NCBI GenBank assembly: GCA_025057115.1
Contig: JANWWZ010000002.1
Location: 1-64,000, forward strand
Source: Bernardetiaceae bacterium
Lineage (GTDB): Bacteria > Bacteroidota > Bacteroidia > Cytophagales > Thermoflexibacteraceae
Direction: 5' to 3'
DNA: 64,000 bases
The notes beneath the pieces were generated by a model, which was given only the letters and a program-made list of their open reading frames with translations, was not told the DNA's origin and did not search any database. Below, one piece after another: positions 44,127 through 53,500 of this stretch (position 1 is the stretch's first letter; each line of letters starts with the position of its first letter). The position numbers and the translations under genes are program-made.

Positions 44127-46406
44127 ATGGAATCCGAAATGGTACAAACTGGCAGAGCGGTATTGATTAGCACCCACCAATACTTAAAAGACAAAGACAT
44201 TCCTATTCATTCAGCAGCAGAATCTTCTGCAGGGGTTATCTTACAGGCTGTCAAACAACAACTTATTCACGGGATTGCACCCCAGTGCGCCACATGGCTC
44301 AACAACGAGCCCAACCTTGTTAGAGTGAAAGAGCAGATTGCCCTAGCGGCTGAGCAAGCTGCAGACTGGCTACTGGTATACATTAGTGGAACGGCTGTTT
44401 TGCGGCGCGGACAGTTCTACCTTGCCCTTCCTGAATCTACTTTGTCCCAAATTCACATTAATGGGCTCTCCATCAACGAGATTGTTGATATTATCTACGA
44501 ACCTGAAAATGCTCACAAGGTAATTATCTTAGATTGCTACTTCATGAGCGAAGCTAGCGAGTTGAACCAAATTATCCGCGAAGAATTGCACCGCCAAGCA
44601 GCTCGCCTTAAAAAATCCTTCTTAATGGCGCAAATTTGGCAACCCAATCAAGAAGCAATGGGGTATCACCTGGCTCGCCTCCTGCAAGACGGCGTTGCCA
44701 AGCAACAACATAACCTTACCTTAGAAGATATTTATCAAGAAATCAGTGAAATAGCTCGTCAGCAAAAGGCTCCCGAACCTTTGATGGCTGCCAAAAAGCA
44801 AACCCTTAGCATGACCATTGCCACTAATCAGCGCTATGCAAAGTTTAAACACCTAACTACGGAAGCACAACAAGCCTTTGAAGCTCACCAGTTTGAACTT
44901 GCTTTGCAACACTTTTTACAAGCACAAAACCTCTATCCTCACGACGCTAAAACCAGTACCCATATCCAATTCATTCAGCGATATAAAGAAGCTGAACAGC
45001 TATATGCCCAAAAGCAATACGCTGCCGCTTGCCGAGCTTATGAGGCAGCTCAAGACCTCATTCCCACACCTTTACTAATGGAAAAAATAGAGCGGTGCAC
45101 AGCAGACCTTGCTAACTATTACTTTGAAACCCAACAATATGAGCATGCAAGATCCATATATGCGCGCCTGGTAGATAACTACCCTAGCGATAGCTTTTAT
45201 GCAGAACGGTTGCGCATTAGCACTGTCGAGCATCGCTATCAGGAGTTAATAGACAAGGCGGACCACCACTATTTCCGCTATGAATTTGCAGAAGCTTTAA
45301 CTGCTTACCGCGAAGCTCTTGCAATTCACCCTGACCCTAAAACCGAACGCCGCGCCCAAGAGTGCCAGCGCTACGTAGATATCCTATCGCATTTACAACA
45401 AAAGGTAGAAGCAGAAGTTCACGCCAAGATAGAGGCGGAACTAAAGCAAAAAGAAGTAGAGTTAAAACAGAAAATAGAATCAGAGCTAAGGCAAAAAAAC
45501 GAAGCACTGCTGGCTGAAAAACTGGCCGATCAGCAAAAAGAACTCTCTGCTCGCCTGGAAGGGGAAATAACTCAAAAACTGCATCACCATTACGAAAATT
45601 TAGTCTGGAATGCTGCAAAACAAAGCAATCAAAGAGCCGCTATCGAGCTTTATCTTACTTTATTCCCTGAGGGAACGTTTGCCGACCAAGCCGCCCAGTG
45701 GCTTGCTTCTTATCAAGAAACTTCTCTTGCACCTCTCCAAGAAGCTACTGTTTCTTCTCCTACTTTCGTAAGCCAACAAGACGTCCTCCCTACTTACTTC
45801 CAACCCGATACCCAAACAGAAAACACATGGAAGACAGAACAAACAGAAACTCCTCAAGATGAAACCGAACTTTGGAACCAAGCCTTAGCGCGCAATACAG
45901 TTGAAGGGTATATGGAATACATTTCGAAAACGATTCAGGGCGATCACATCGCTGATGCCTACTACCGAATTAGCCAACTCAGAAGCGCTGACTATTATAC
46001 CCCACAAGAAGTACAAACTAGCCAATCTCCTAATTACGATACTTCTTCCTCTTTCTTCTATGAACCTCTTGTGCCCGAACTACCAACTGAAAACCAACAA
46101 AACCAGCAAAATATAGCTGAACAGCAAGAAGAAACCCTATGGCAACAAGCTCAAACTGCCGATACTATCCAAAGCTATCAAGACTACCTCAATCACTCTA
46201 CACTTTTGAAATATGCCACCTCCGCTCGCCAGCGGATTAATGAACTGCAGGAAAAAGCATTAAGGCAAGAAACCCTTGACTGGGAAAAGGCATGCACAGA
46301 AGATACGGTAGAAGCCTATAAGGCTTACCTTAACAAATATCCCTTTGGAAATTTTTACGCCAAGGCTCGTTTTAGGATTGCTCGGCTCGAATCTAAATTC
46401 AATTAG
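44127..46406 (+). CDS. caspase-like (pseudo-enzyme) protein with TPRs and four C-terminal repeats
   Basis: A 759-residue protein of three parts. Residues about 9-165 have the layout of a bacterial caspase domain (RAVLISTHQYLK, WLLVYISGTA, KVIILDCYFMS). The catalytic His of the usual SGHG is Thr89 (SGTA, 87-90), and the catalytic Cys of the usual LDxCxSG is Tyr138 (LDCYFMS). It is therefore predicted to be catalytically dead. Residues about 235-410 are TPRs, followed by a charged coiled-coil (EAELKQKEVELKQKIE, about 430-480). Then come four roughly 39-residue repeats (start near 491, 573, 671, 715) with the pattern W-A...dT..aY..YL...a..RI..L, known from Bacteroidota caspase-like regulators. 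It is divergent from the BrkB gene. Confidence 0.78.
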   Translation: MESEMVQTGRAVLISTHQYLKDKDIPIHSAAESSAGVILQAVKQQLIHGIAPQCATWLNNEPNLVRVKEQIALAAEQAADWLLVYISGTAVLRRGQFYLALPESTLSQIHINGLSINEIVDIIYEPENAHKVIILDCYFMSEASELNQIIREELHRQAARLKKSFLMAQIWQPNQEAMGYHLARLLQDGVAKQQHNLTLEDIYQEISEIARQQKAPEPLMAAKKQTLSMTIATNQRYAKFKHLTTEAQQAFEAHQFELALQHFLQAQNLYPHDAKTSTHIQFIQRYKEAEQLYAQKQYAAACRAYEAAQDLIPTPLLMEKIERCTADLANYYFETQQYEHARSIYARLVDNYPSDSFYAERLRISTVEHRYQELIDKADHHYFRYEFAEALTAYREALAIHPDPKTERRAQECQRYVDILSHLQQKVEAEVHAKIEAELKQKEVELKQKIESELRQKNEALLAEKLADQQKELSARLEGEITQKLHHHYENLVWNAAKQSNQRAAIELYLTLFPEGTFADQAAQWLASYQETSLAPLQEATVSSPTFVSQQDVLPTYFQPDTQTENTWKTEQTETPQDETELWNQALARNTVEGYMEYISKTIQGDHIADAYYRISQLRSADYYTPQEVQTSQSPNYDTSSSFFYEPLVPELPTENQQNQQNIAEQQEETLWQQAQTADTIQSYQDYLNHSTLLKYATSARQRINELQEKALRQETLDWEKACTEDTVEAYKAYLNKYPFGNFYAKARFRIARLESKFN

Positions 46407-46513
46407 TATTGCAAAATATAACTAATTATTGATTTAACCGCTTGCAAGTTGTACAGTAATGCATTAATTTCACACTAAAGCAAAGACCAGTCTCCAATTT
46501 ACTACCTCCATGT

Positions 46514-47563
46514 ATGGCTGACGACAAAGAAAAACAAGAAAAGCTCAAAATGCTCGAGCTAACTATCGCCAAGTTAGATAAAGCCTATGGCAAAGGCACC
46601 GTAATGCGCCTCAATGGCGGTAAAGTAGAAGACATTCCAGCAATTTCCACCGGGTCGATAGGGCTTGATATCGCTTTAGGCATTGGAGGATTACCTCGTG
46701 GAAGAGTAGTTGAAATTTTTGGACCTGAATCCTCTGGCAAAACGACGCTAGCACTCCATTGCATTGCAGAAGCACAAAAAGCCGATGGGCTGGCTGCTTT
46801 CATAGATGCAGAACACGCTTTCGATAAAGCCTATGCTGAAAAATTGGGCATCGATTTAGACAATTTGCTCATCTCCCAACCTGATAACGGTGAACAAGCC
46901 CTTGAAATTGCTGAACAACTCATTCGCTCAGGAGCTATTGATATTATTGTGATTGACTCGGTAGCTGCTTTAGTGCCTAAAGCCGAGCTAGAAGGAGAAA
47001 TGGGTGATAGCAAAATGGGGTTACAAGCCCGCTTGATGAGCCAAGCCCTGCGCAAGCTCACAGGCGCCATCAGCAAAACCAACTGTTGTTGCATTTTTAT
47101 TAACCAGTTGCGCGATAAAATTGGCGTAATGTTTGGCAATCCAGAAACTACCACAGGCGGCAACGCTCTCAAATACTATGCTTCTGTAAGGCTGGATATA
47201 CGTCGCATTGGTGCTATCAAGGAAGGAGGAGACAACGTGGTAGGCAATCGCACTCGCGTAAAAGTGGTAAAAAACAAACTCTCCCCCCCTTTCCGACAGG
47301 CTGAATTTGATATTATGTATGGTGAAGGCATTTCCAAACTAGGAGAAATTATTGACCTGGCAACTGATATGGAAATTATCAAAAAATCTGGCTCGTGGTT
47401 CTCCTATAATGGCACCAAGTTAGGTCAAGGTCGAGAGGCGGTCAAGAATCTCTTAGCAGATAATCCTGAACTTGCGCAAGAGTTAGAAGCTAAAATACGC
47501 GCTATGGCAAAGGGCATGCCCTTGCCCGCTACAGCAATTTCCAGCAGCGAAGTAGGCGAGTAA
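46514..47563 (+). CDS. recA: recombinase A
   Basis: RecA forms ATP-dependent filaments on single-stranded DNA, exchanges strands, and stimulates LexA-type self-cleavage. The 349 residues are typical. The Walker A motif is GPESSGKTT, Walker B is [10 protein letters not shown], the MAW signature follows in [11 protein letters not shown], and loop L2 contains [18 protein letters not shown]. The ATG is at 46514. A strong Rho-independent terminator follows at 47617-47647, so recA is a single-gene unit. No SOS box of a known type can be claimed upstream (46407-46513). Confidence 0.98.
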   Translation: MADDKEKQEKLKMLELTIAKLDKAYGKGTVMRLNGGKVEDIPAISTGSIGLDIALGIGGLPRGRVVEIFGPESSGKTTLALHCIAEAQKADGLAAFIDAEHAFDKAYAEKLGIDLDNLLISQPDNGEQALEIAEQLIRSGAIDIIVIDSVAALVPKAELEGEMGDSKMGLQARLMSQALRKLTGAISKTNCCCIFINQLRDKIGVMFGNPETTTGGNALKYYASVRLDIRRIGAIKEGGDNVVGNRTRVKVVKNKLSPPFRQAEFDIMYGEGISKLGEIIDLATDMEIIKKSGSWFSYNGTKLGQGREAVKNLLADNPELAQELEAKIRAMAKGMPLPATAISSSEVGE

Positions 47564-47616
47564 CGCATTACTTTTCGGCAAGGCTCGTAAAAATGTCTTG
47601 CTGCATTCGATCACTG

Positions 47617-47647
47617 AAGTCGTTGGTACCTAACCAGCGACTTTTTT
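47617..47647 (+). terminator. Rho-independent terminator after recA
   Basis: The left arm AAGTCGTTGGT (47617-47627) pairs with ACCAGCGACTT (47633-47643) over 11 positions with one T-G pair. The loop is ACCTA, and the right arm runs directly into a T-run (47642-47647). It is 54 bases after the recA stop and 46 bases before the convergent porQ stop, so it may act for both genes. Confidence 0.85.
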
Positions 47648-47692
47648 GCTCTACGGAAGATTGCAAAAAGCAATGTTTTTCAATAAACCTAA

Positions 47693-48745
47693 TTAATCAA
47701 CCTCCATCCTCTGACGGACCTTCTTTGTTAGGTGAGTAGTAATTCCCAAAGAGCTCACTCCCCCTGCCACATGGCGAACCTGATAACCATAGGCTACTTG
47801 CCAATTTTTGAGACGAAAGTTGAAACCCAGAGAAAATCCACTAAGAGCACGCCGCTGGGGTAAACTCAACTCTCGGCGATAGAGGACATTATAGCCTAGA
47901 TTCAGCTGCAAGGCGCGATGTACTACCACCTGAACCCCTGCCACCAATCGGCGAGTGAAGCGCTCCATGAAAGCATTTTGATTCCAATTTGGCAACGAGC
48001 CTCCCTGCACAATTCCAGGACGAGGAAAAAGCTGCCATGCAGTCAGTAAAAAGCGAAAGGGCATTTGCTCGGGTTTAAAACTCATACCTATTTGGGCATC
48101 AAATGGCATTATCCACTCAGAGGCGTCAGTATAATTGCTTACGGCAAAACCCATGTTGCGAATGCTCACCCCAGCACGCAAATCCTTTTGCGGATGTTGG
48201 AAAATTGCCCCTGCATCTATTAATGCAGCAACAGCGCTAAAATGGGCAATAGAAGAACCCGCTATTTTCAAATTGGCTCCTACAGTAAAAGGGGCAATCT
48301 GATGAGAGTAGTTAAAAGCTAAGGCATATTCTGCGGCAGTAAAATTGCCTGTGGGAGCTCCTGTAAGATCGTAGCCTTCAAATTGACCGTAGCCAATGTA
48401 TTGGAGTCCCATGCCAATTTGTCGATTATTTCCCATAGGAGAGGTATATCCTACTACGGTTTGCCAACCTTGCCTTGAAAGAGATTGTAGCTGAAGAGAA
48501 ACTCGTTGGTGGCTTGCCTTTGTGTTCAGAGCGGCATTGCCCAGCCATGCAGTAGCTTCCGCATCAGAAGGAGCTACCTGCACACTCCCTAATCCTACTA
48601 TTTGCGCACCAGAAGGCAACAACAAAAAGCTAAAACTCTGGCTACCCCCTAGCTGCGCTTTTGCAGGTAAGACCAAAAGGTAAACTCCTATCCGAGCTAT
48701 TTTACCCACTGCACGGGCAAGGGGTTGAATCTTTAAATACCTCAT
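47693..48745 (-). CDS. porQ: type IX secretion system protein PorQ
   Basis: A 350-residue outer-membrane beta-barrel of the PorV/PorQ (FadL-like) group. The signal peptide (IARIGVYLLVLPAKA) is near residues 17-31. The family start GGSQSFSFLLLPSGAQ at about 33-48 is followed by the GLGSVQVAPSDAEATAWLGNAAL segment (split here), then alternating barrel strands, ending near GVSSLGITTHLTKK. PorQ helps attach substrates of the T9SS sortase PorU at the cell surface. The other T9SS gene seen is sprA, 37 kb away. Confidence 0.87.
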   Translation of the reverse strand: MRYLKIQPLARAVGKIARIGVYLLVLPAKAQLGGSQSFSFLLLPSGAQIVGLGSVQVAPSDAEATAWLGNAALNTKASHQRVSLQLQSLSRQGWQTVVGYTSPMGNNRQIGMGLQYIGYGQFEGYDLTGAPTGNFTAAEYALAFNYSHQIAPFTVGANLKIAGSSIAHFSAVAALIDAGAIFQHPQKDLRAGVSIRNMGFAVSNYTDASEWIMPFDAQIGMSFKPEQMPFRFLLTAWQLFPRPGIVQGGSLPNWNQNAFMERFTRRLVAGVQVVVHRALQLNLGYNVLYRRELSLPQRRALSGFSLGFNFRLKNWQVAYGYQVRHVAGGVSSLGITTHLTKKVRQRMEVD

Positions 48746-48771
48746 GAGATGGGATGGTTACCAGGTGCATC

Positions 48772-49935
48772 TTATGGCTCAAAGTCGGCATAAAGCAAAT
48801 ATTTTTTTCGCATGGCTTTGTAGTTTGCCAGATCCTGTTGCCACCTAGCGCGGATTTCTTCTTCAGTCATGCCAGCTTGAATTTGTTTGCGCAACTGATC
48901 GCTGCCAGCTAGTTTGTCAAAAAAAGGCGTGAAGAAAGTGTCCTTTTTTGGTGCCAGGCGATACATGTGCAAAAGTGGTTGCAATGTAAATTTGACTCTC
49001 TTGGGATTTATATGGCGCAAGTCCATGCCGTAGCAAATTTGACCCTTGTAAGGTGGATTTTTTGCCCCCTGCATGCTACAAGGGATAAAACTAAACCAGC
49101 GATGGGGATACTCAGGGAAGCCAATGACTTGAAAAGGTACTTTTGTGCCCCTGCCTACACTTACGATAGTACCTTCAAACAAACACAAGCTGGGATATAA
49201 GGCAATAGCAAGGTCGTTGGGCAAATTAGGAGAAGGGCGCACAGGTAAGGAATAGTGCTGGGAGTGGTCGTATTCTAAGCAGGGAATTACGGTCAATGGG
49301 CAGGTCACTCCTCCTGCAAGCCAGCCTTGACCATTGATCATTCTGGCAAGCTCTCCTACGGTTAGCCCGTGTACAATAGGAATGGGGTGCATGCCCACAA
49401 AAGACCTAAAACAACTATCCAGCAATGGACCATCTACATACCACCCATTGGGATTAGGTCGGTCTAATACAATAAATAGTTTTCCTTGTTCGGCACAGGC
49501 TTCCATAAGCAAATGCATGGTGGTGATATAGGTGTAAAACCGCGCCCCTACGTCTTGAATGTCAAATACCACTACATCTACATCGGCTAGGTCTTCTGGC
49601 AGGGGTTTTTTGCGAGCACCATACAGGGAGATGATAGGCAACCCTGTTGTAGTGTCGCGTTCATTGTCAATTGGCTGACCAGCATCTGCCAAACCGCGAA
49701 ATCCGTGTTCTGGCGCGAATATTTTGACTATGTTCACTTTTTGAGCTAGCAGGGTATCCACCAAGTGCACATTTGCTACCAACGAGGTTTGATTTACCAC
49801 CAAAGCAACGCGCTTGCCTTCTAACAAGGGCAAATACTCGCTAAAACGGGCAGCACCTACTACCACTTCTTTGGAAAAAAAAACCATGCAGTTAATGCAC
49901 AACAAAGCGGTCAAGCAGCTCCATACAATTTTCAT
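48772..49935 (-). CDS. exo-beta-N-acetylmuramidase NamZ family (DUF1343)
   Basis: 387 residues of the NamZ/DUF1343 family, which splits N-acetylmuramic acid from peptidoglycan fragments for recycling. The ATG at 49935 starts a signal peptide or membrane anchor (VWSCLTALLCINCMVFF); the frame extends to a TTG at 49989, which is rejected. The core motifs are GKRVALVVNQTSL, FAPEHGFRG, DVVVFDIQDVGARFYTY, DRPNPNG and the VSVGRGTKVPF segment. It overlaps neither neighbour: it is divergent from the permease gene (59-base gap) and 26 bases before porQ, on the same strand. Confidence 0.92.
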   Translation of the reverse strand: MKIVWSCLTALLCINCMVFFSKEVVVGAARFSEYLPLLEGKRVALVVNQTSLVANVHLVDTLLAQKVNIVKIFAPEHGFRGLADAGQPIDNERDTTTGLPIISLYGARKKPLPEDLADVDVVVFDIQDVGARFYTYITTMHLLMEACAEQGKLFIVLDRPNPNGWYVDGPLLDSCFRSFVGMHPIPIVHGLTVGELARMINGQGWLAGGVTCPLTVIPCLEYDHSQHYSLPVRPSPNLPNDLAIALYPSLCLFEGTIVSVGRGTKVPFQVIGFPEYPHRWFSFIPCSMQGAKNPPYKGQICYGMDLRHINPKRVKFTLQPLLHMYRLAPKKDTFFTPFFDKLAGSDQLRKQIQAGMTEEEIRARWQQDLANYKAMRKKYLLYADFEP

Positions 49936-49994
49936 AGCTAAAAAATCTTGTATGCCAGGTAATGCAGCGCTAAATTGCTTTCTGCTCAAAGGTA

Positions 49995-51242
49995 ATGGAA
50001 TTTATGCAAAGTAAGCAGTTGCCTTTTGTTTGGCTGGTAGCGTTGCGCTTGCAGGAAAATGGCTATCGCGGTAGTTTTTCGGCTTTGGTTGCGCGGATTG
50101 CCATCGGCAGCATCGGTTTAGGTGTTGCTATCATGATTTTATCGTTTTTGATTTTTGAAGGATTTAAGCACACCATTGAAAATAAAATTTTCAGTTTTGC
50201 AGGGCACATTCGCCTGACTAAATTCGATGGCAACAACTCTCCTGAAGGAGCACCCCTGCCCACTAACTCTTTTTTTCTGAAAAATGCTCAACAAATTCCA
50301 GGTCTAGAACGGATTGAGTTCTACAGCCAAAAGTCAGCGCTGCTTAAAACGGACCAAGAAGTAACAGGCATTCTCATCAAGGGCATTGATAAAAGTTCAG
50401 ATAGCAGCCGCTTTGTGCGCAATTTGATTGCAGGCAGATTTTTGCACTTCCCCGATAGCGTTCCTCATTCATCGGATTTGATTATAAGCAAGCGCATGGC
50501 TCATAAACTCAAACTAGAACCTGGCGACCTTGTGACGGCGTATTTTATACAAAACCCTCCACGAGCCCGAAAGCTAACCATTTGCGGCATTTATCAAACA
50601 GGGCTGGAAGACTTCGATGAATTAGTAGCCCTTGCAGATAATCGCATGATTCAACAACTCAACCGCTGGGGCGACTCTCTCACTGGGGGCTACGAAATCT
50701 ACCTGCGCGATTTTGCTCAACTGCCCCAAATTGCAGAAAAGGTATATAACGCAATGGATTACTACATGCAAATGGAAACAGTGGAGAGCCGTTATGCGCA
50801 CTTTTTTGATTGGTTTGTCATGCTCAGCCGCAATGTGCAACTAGTCCTTACAATTATTTTAGCCGTAGCTGCTTTTAATACCATTTCCATTTTGGTCATT
50901 CTGATGATGGAGCGAACCCAAATGATTGGATTGCTCAAAGCAATGGGAGCTACAAATGGTCAAATCCAACAAATTTTTTTCCTTAAAGGGCTTAGAATTC
51001 TATCGCGGGGTTTGCTTTGGGGCAATTTATTGGCAATTGTCTTGGCTGGCTTGCAGTATTATTTCCATCTCATTCCCCTCAACCCAGAAAACTATTACAT
51101 GAACACTGTTCCCATTTGGTGGGATTGGTCAGCATTTGTATTGGTCAATTTGCTCACGGTGGTGGTGGTAGGAGCCGCTTTGCTCATGCCTACTTTGCTC
51201 ATCACCCGCGTAACTCCTATAAAAGCAATCAGATTTAGTTAG
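49995..51242 (+). CDS. ABC transporter permease, FtsX/LolC-type
   Basis: A 415-residue permease of the FtsX/MacB/LolCE family. Layout: one N-terminal membrane helix (SIGLGVAIMILSFLIFEGF, about 38-56), a large periplasmic domain of about 230 residues, and three C-terminal helices (near 283-305, 330-350 and 378-400). A family signature is MIGLLKAMGATNGQIQQIF after helix 2. The LolCDE pathway releases lipoproteins from the inner membrane and is the likely role, but no ATPase gene is adjacent. There is no Shine-Dalgarno sequence; the ATG at 49995 or the next one at 50004 starts it. Confidence 0.9.
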   Translation: MEFMQSKQLPFVWLVALRLQENGYRGSFSALVARIAIGSIGLGVAIMILSFLIFEGFKHTIENKIFSFAGHIRLTKFDGNNSPEGAPLPTNSFFLKNAQQIPGLERIEFYSQKSALLKTDQEVTGILIKGIDKSSDSSRFVRNLIAGRFLHFPDSVPHSSDLIISKRMAHKLKLEPGDLVTAYFIQNPPRARKLTICGIYQTGLEDFDELVALADNRMIQQLNRWGDSLTGGYEIYLRDFAQLPQIAEKVYNAMDYYMQMETVESRYAHFFDWFVMLSRNVQLVLTIILAVAAFNTISILVILMMERTQMIGLLKAMGATNGQIQQIFFLKGLRILSRGLLWGNLLAIVLAGLQYYFHLIPLNPENYYMNTVPIWWDWSAFVLVNLLTVVVVGAALLMPTLLITRVTPIKAIRFS

Positions 51243-51253
51243 GGCAAATTGCT

Positions 51254-52684
51254 CTACCAGTGCATAATGAGCCACGCTATTGCACAAACCATTGCCATGT
51301 AAGCTGCCACAACAGGCATGTTTAATTGCATAATGCGAGCTTCTTCGGCTTCAGTAGGCAATACCGACTGTACCATGAGAATGTTTTGCAGGGAAATGGC
51401 GTTGCCCAATGCGCTTCCAGAATGTAACAAAGCCAGGGAGATTGCTTCCCAAGAGCTACCTGCCACGAGTTGCTTCAAACCAGGAGCAAAAAGCAAATTG
51501 CCCATTGTGGCACTGCCAGTGATAAAGCTGCCTACTATTCCTGAAAGGTGAGGAAAGAAAATCCATTTCATCAGCTGACCCTGAGGCGTTACATCGGCAT
51601 AGGCAGCAGTCATATCCAAGCCAACCAGTTGCGTGAAAAACACCAGCAAAAAGATGCTTAGCAAAGTCAAGCGGACTTTATCAAACGACTGCGCAAGGGA
51701 TTGCCCCACCAGGTGCAAGGATGAACCGCCTTCCGCCAGCAGTTGAAAAAATAAGCCTACCAAAATAAAGACTAAACCAGGCTGGAAAAGCGAAATTTTT
51801 CTGCTGGACTCAGCAATCTGCCAGCTAAAGGGCTTGAGCAACCCTGCTGCAAGGATTAATACAACTACAAATAGCAAGTAAGGAAAGAAAGTTTTCCACC
51901 ACAAGCTAGCAGGAGGGCGATGCTGGGCAGGAAGCACTACAACAGCAAAAGCTATCATGCCTATGCCGCCAGCAAGTACAGCAGGAAGTTCAATAGCTAA
52001 GTAACTGCCCACTAAATAAGGAATCAAAAAGCACAGCCCTGCTAGTAGCAGTCCTTTCCATTCTTTTTGCCATTGAATTGTTACTTTTTCAGTAAAGGCA
52101 TACAGCCATGCCAGCAGCCAAGGCATTGCCATAATAGGCAGTGCGTTGAGCAAAGCTACATATTGCACAATCGGTTCACTTGTTGCAGTAATGCCTAGCC
52201 CAATGCGCAGAGGGGTAGCCAAAGCTCCAAAAGTAACAGGAGCCGTGTTGGCAGCCAAAGGAATGACAGCGCACGTAAGAGGTCGAAATCCCAAGCTAAA
52301 AAGCAAGGGCGCCACTACCATTGCTGGAATGCCAAAACCTGCTACTCCTTCCATTAAACTGCCTAAAAACCAGCTAAATAGCAGTAAAACGGGCAAACGT
52401 TTTCCAACACTGCCTAACTGGCTATTAAAAGACTCCATTTGTTGGCGCTTCTCCAGCAGCAGATAAAAAAAGTAGGCTCCTTTGATGAGAAGCCCCAGTT
52501 CCAACCAAATTATCACTGCATCGATAGCGGTGGGCAATAATACGTCCCAACCCTGCATGCGCCCATGAGCTATAGCTAAAAATAAAATCCCTGCTAAGGC
52601 ACCCAGCCAAAGGCGACGTAGGGCAAATACCCCTATCAACAACAAAGCAAGTGAAAATGCTGCATAAATTAGCGACTGCGACAT
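51254..52684 (-). CDS. lctP: L-lactate permease (LctP family)
   Basis: A proton-coupled lactate/glycolate uptake protein of 476 residues with about 12-13 hydrophobic helices. Family stretches are SLMEGVAGFGIPAMVVAPLL, NTAPVTFGALATPL and SFITGSATMGNLLFAP. The ATG at 52684 is chosen over a TTG at 52723. Its neighbour upstream on the same strand is the Bcp gene, 89 bases away, but a common function is not evident. Confidence 0.9.
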   Translation of the reverse strand: MSQSLIYAAFSLALLLIGVFALRRLWLGALAGILFLAIAHGRMQGWDVLLPTAIDAVIIWLELGLLIKGAYFFYLLLEKRQQMESFNSQLGSVGKRLPVLLLFSWFLGSLMEGVAGFGIPAMVVAPLLFSLGFRPLTCAVIPLAANTAPVTFGALATPLRIGLGITATSEPIVQYVALLNALPIMAMPWLLAWLYAFTEKVTIQWQKEWKGLLLAGLCFLIPYLVGSYLAIELPAVLAGGIGMIAFAVVVLPAQHRPPASLWWKTFFPYLLFVVVLILAAGLLKPFSWQIAESSRKISLFQPGLVFILVGLFFQLLAEGGSSLHLVGQSLAQSFDKVRLTLLSIFLLVFFTQLVGLDMTAAYADVTPQGQLMKWIFFPHLSGIVGSFITGSATMGNLLFAPGLKQLVAGSSWEAISLALLHSGSALGNAISLQNILMVQSVLPTEAEEARIMQLNMPVVAAYMAMVCAIAWLIMHW

Positions 52685-52773
52685 AAAGTAGATATTCCTG
52701 CGGAAAGTTAAAAAAACCAGCAATTACCTAAAGCAGGTATTGAAACGTTGTCCGTAAAATGGCACGTACTGCC

Positions 52774-53235
52774 TCAACTTTGCTCTGGCTTGAGAATTTG
52801 GGCAGCGTGGTTTTTGGTATCTACCTTCTCTATCACGTCAGTGATAATTCCCTGCTGGTCAATGATGTACGTGATGCGTGCAGTGCCCATGTAGCTTTTG
52901 CCGTACATTTTCTTTTCTACCCATGCTTGGTAAAGTTGGTGGACTGTTTTGTCTTCGTCAGCAATGAGTTGAAAAGGCAACTGATATTTTTCCTTAAACC
53001 GAGTGTGTGATTTAGGGCTATCCGTGCTCACGCCAATGACTTCGTAGCCTGCTGCTTGCAGTGCTGAGTAGTTATCGCGCAAGTTACAGGCTTCTGCCGT
53101 ACATCCTGGTGTGTCATCCTTGGGATAAAAGTAGAGCACCACTTTTTTACCTCTTAAGTCAGAGAGGCGGATGAGCTCTCCTGCGTGATTTTTAGCCTCA
53201 AAATCGGGTGCTTGCATGCCTACTTGAAGTGCCAT
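52774..53235 (-). CDS. bcp: thioredoxin-dependent thiol peroxidase (Bcp/PrxQ)
   Basis: An AhpC/TSA-family peroxiredoxin of 153 residues. The peroxidatic Cys is in YFYPKDDTPGCT and the resolving Cys five positions later in EACNLRD, the atypical two-Cys arrangement of Bcp. It reduces hydrogen peroxide and organic hydroperoxides in the cytoplasm, with thioredoxin as electron donor. The ATG at 53235 is chosen; a TTG at 53241 would add two residues. Confidence 0.95.
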   Translation of the reverse strand: MALQVGMQAPDFEAKNHAGELIRLSDLRGKKVVLYFYPKDDTPGCTAEACNLRDNYSALQAAGYEVIGVSTDSPKSHTRFKEKYQLPFQLIADEDKTVHQLYQAWVEKKMYGKSYMGTARITYIIDQQGIITDVIEKVDTKNHAAQILKPEQS

Positions 53236-53282
53236 AGACAAAGTAAAAAACTTCCTGCCAAATAACTCCTTTGGTTGCGCAC

Positions 53283-53310
53283 TTGTTTAACGGCTTTTGT
53301 TATATTTTTG
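53283..53310 (+). promoter_or_regulatory. promoter of tRNA-Arg
   Basis: TTG at 53283-53285 and TATTTTTG at 53303-53310 are 17 bases apart and match the Bacteroidota -33/-7 consensus. The mature tRNA begins ten bases after the -7 element, as expected for a tRNA gene with a short 5' leader. Confidence 0.65.
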
Positions 53311-53320
53311 CGCTTCTAAT

Positions 53321-53392
53321 GGCAGCGTAGTACAATGGATAGTACGTGAGTCTCCGGAACTCAAGATCCAGGTTCGATTCCTGGCGCAGCCA
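53321..53392 (+). tRNA. tRNA-Arg (anticodon CCG)
   Basis: A 72-nt cloverleaf. D stem GTAC/GTAC, anticodon stem TGAGT/ACTCA around the loop CTCCGGA (anticodon CCG), T arm CCAGG-TTCGATT-CCTGG, discriminator A, CCA not encoded. The acceptor stem GGCAGCG/CGCAGCC pairs at six of seven positions but has an A-A mismatch at pair 4-69. Confidence 0.93.
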
Positions 53393-53500
53393 CAAGTCTC
53401 CTACCTGCTCAGCTGAACTATAAGTAAGTCAAACAACTGCTTAACAAACCAATTTTTTGGCGTATAATTGTAATAAACAAGCCGCGGGTAGGCTTTGGTT

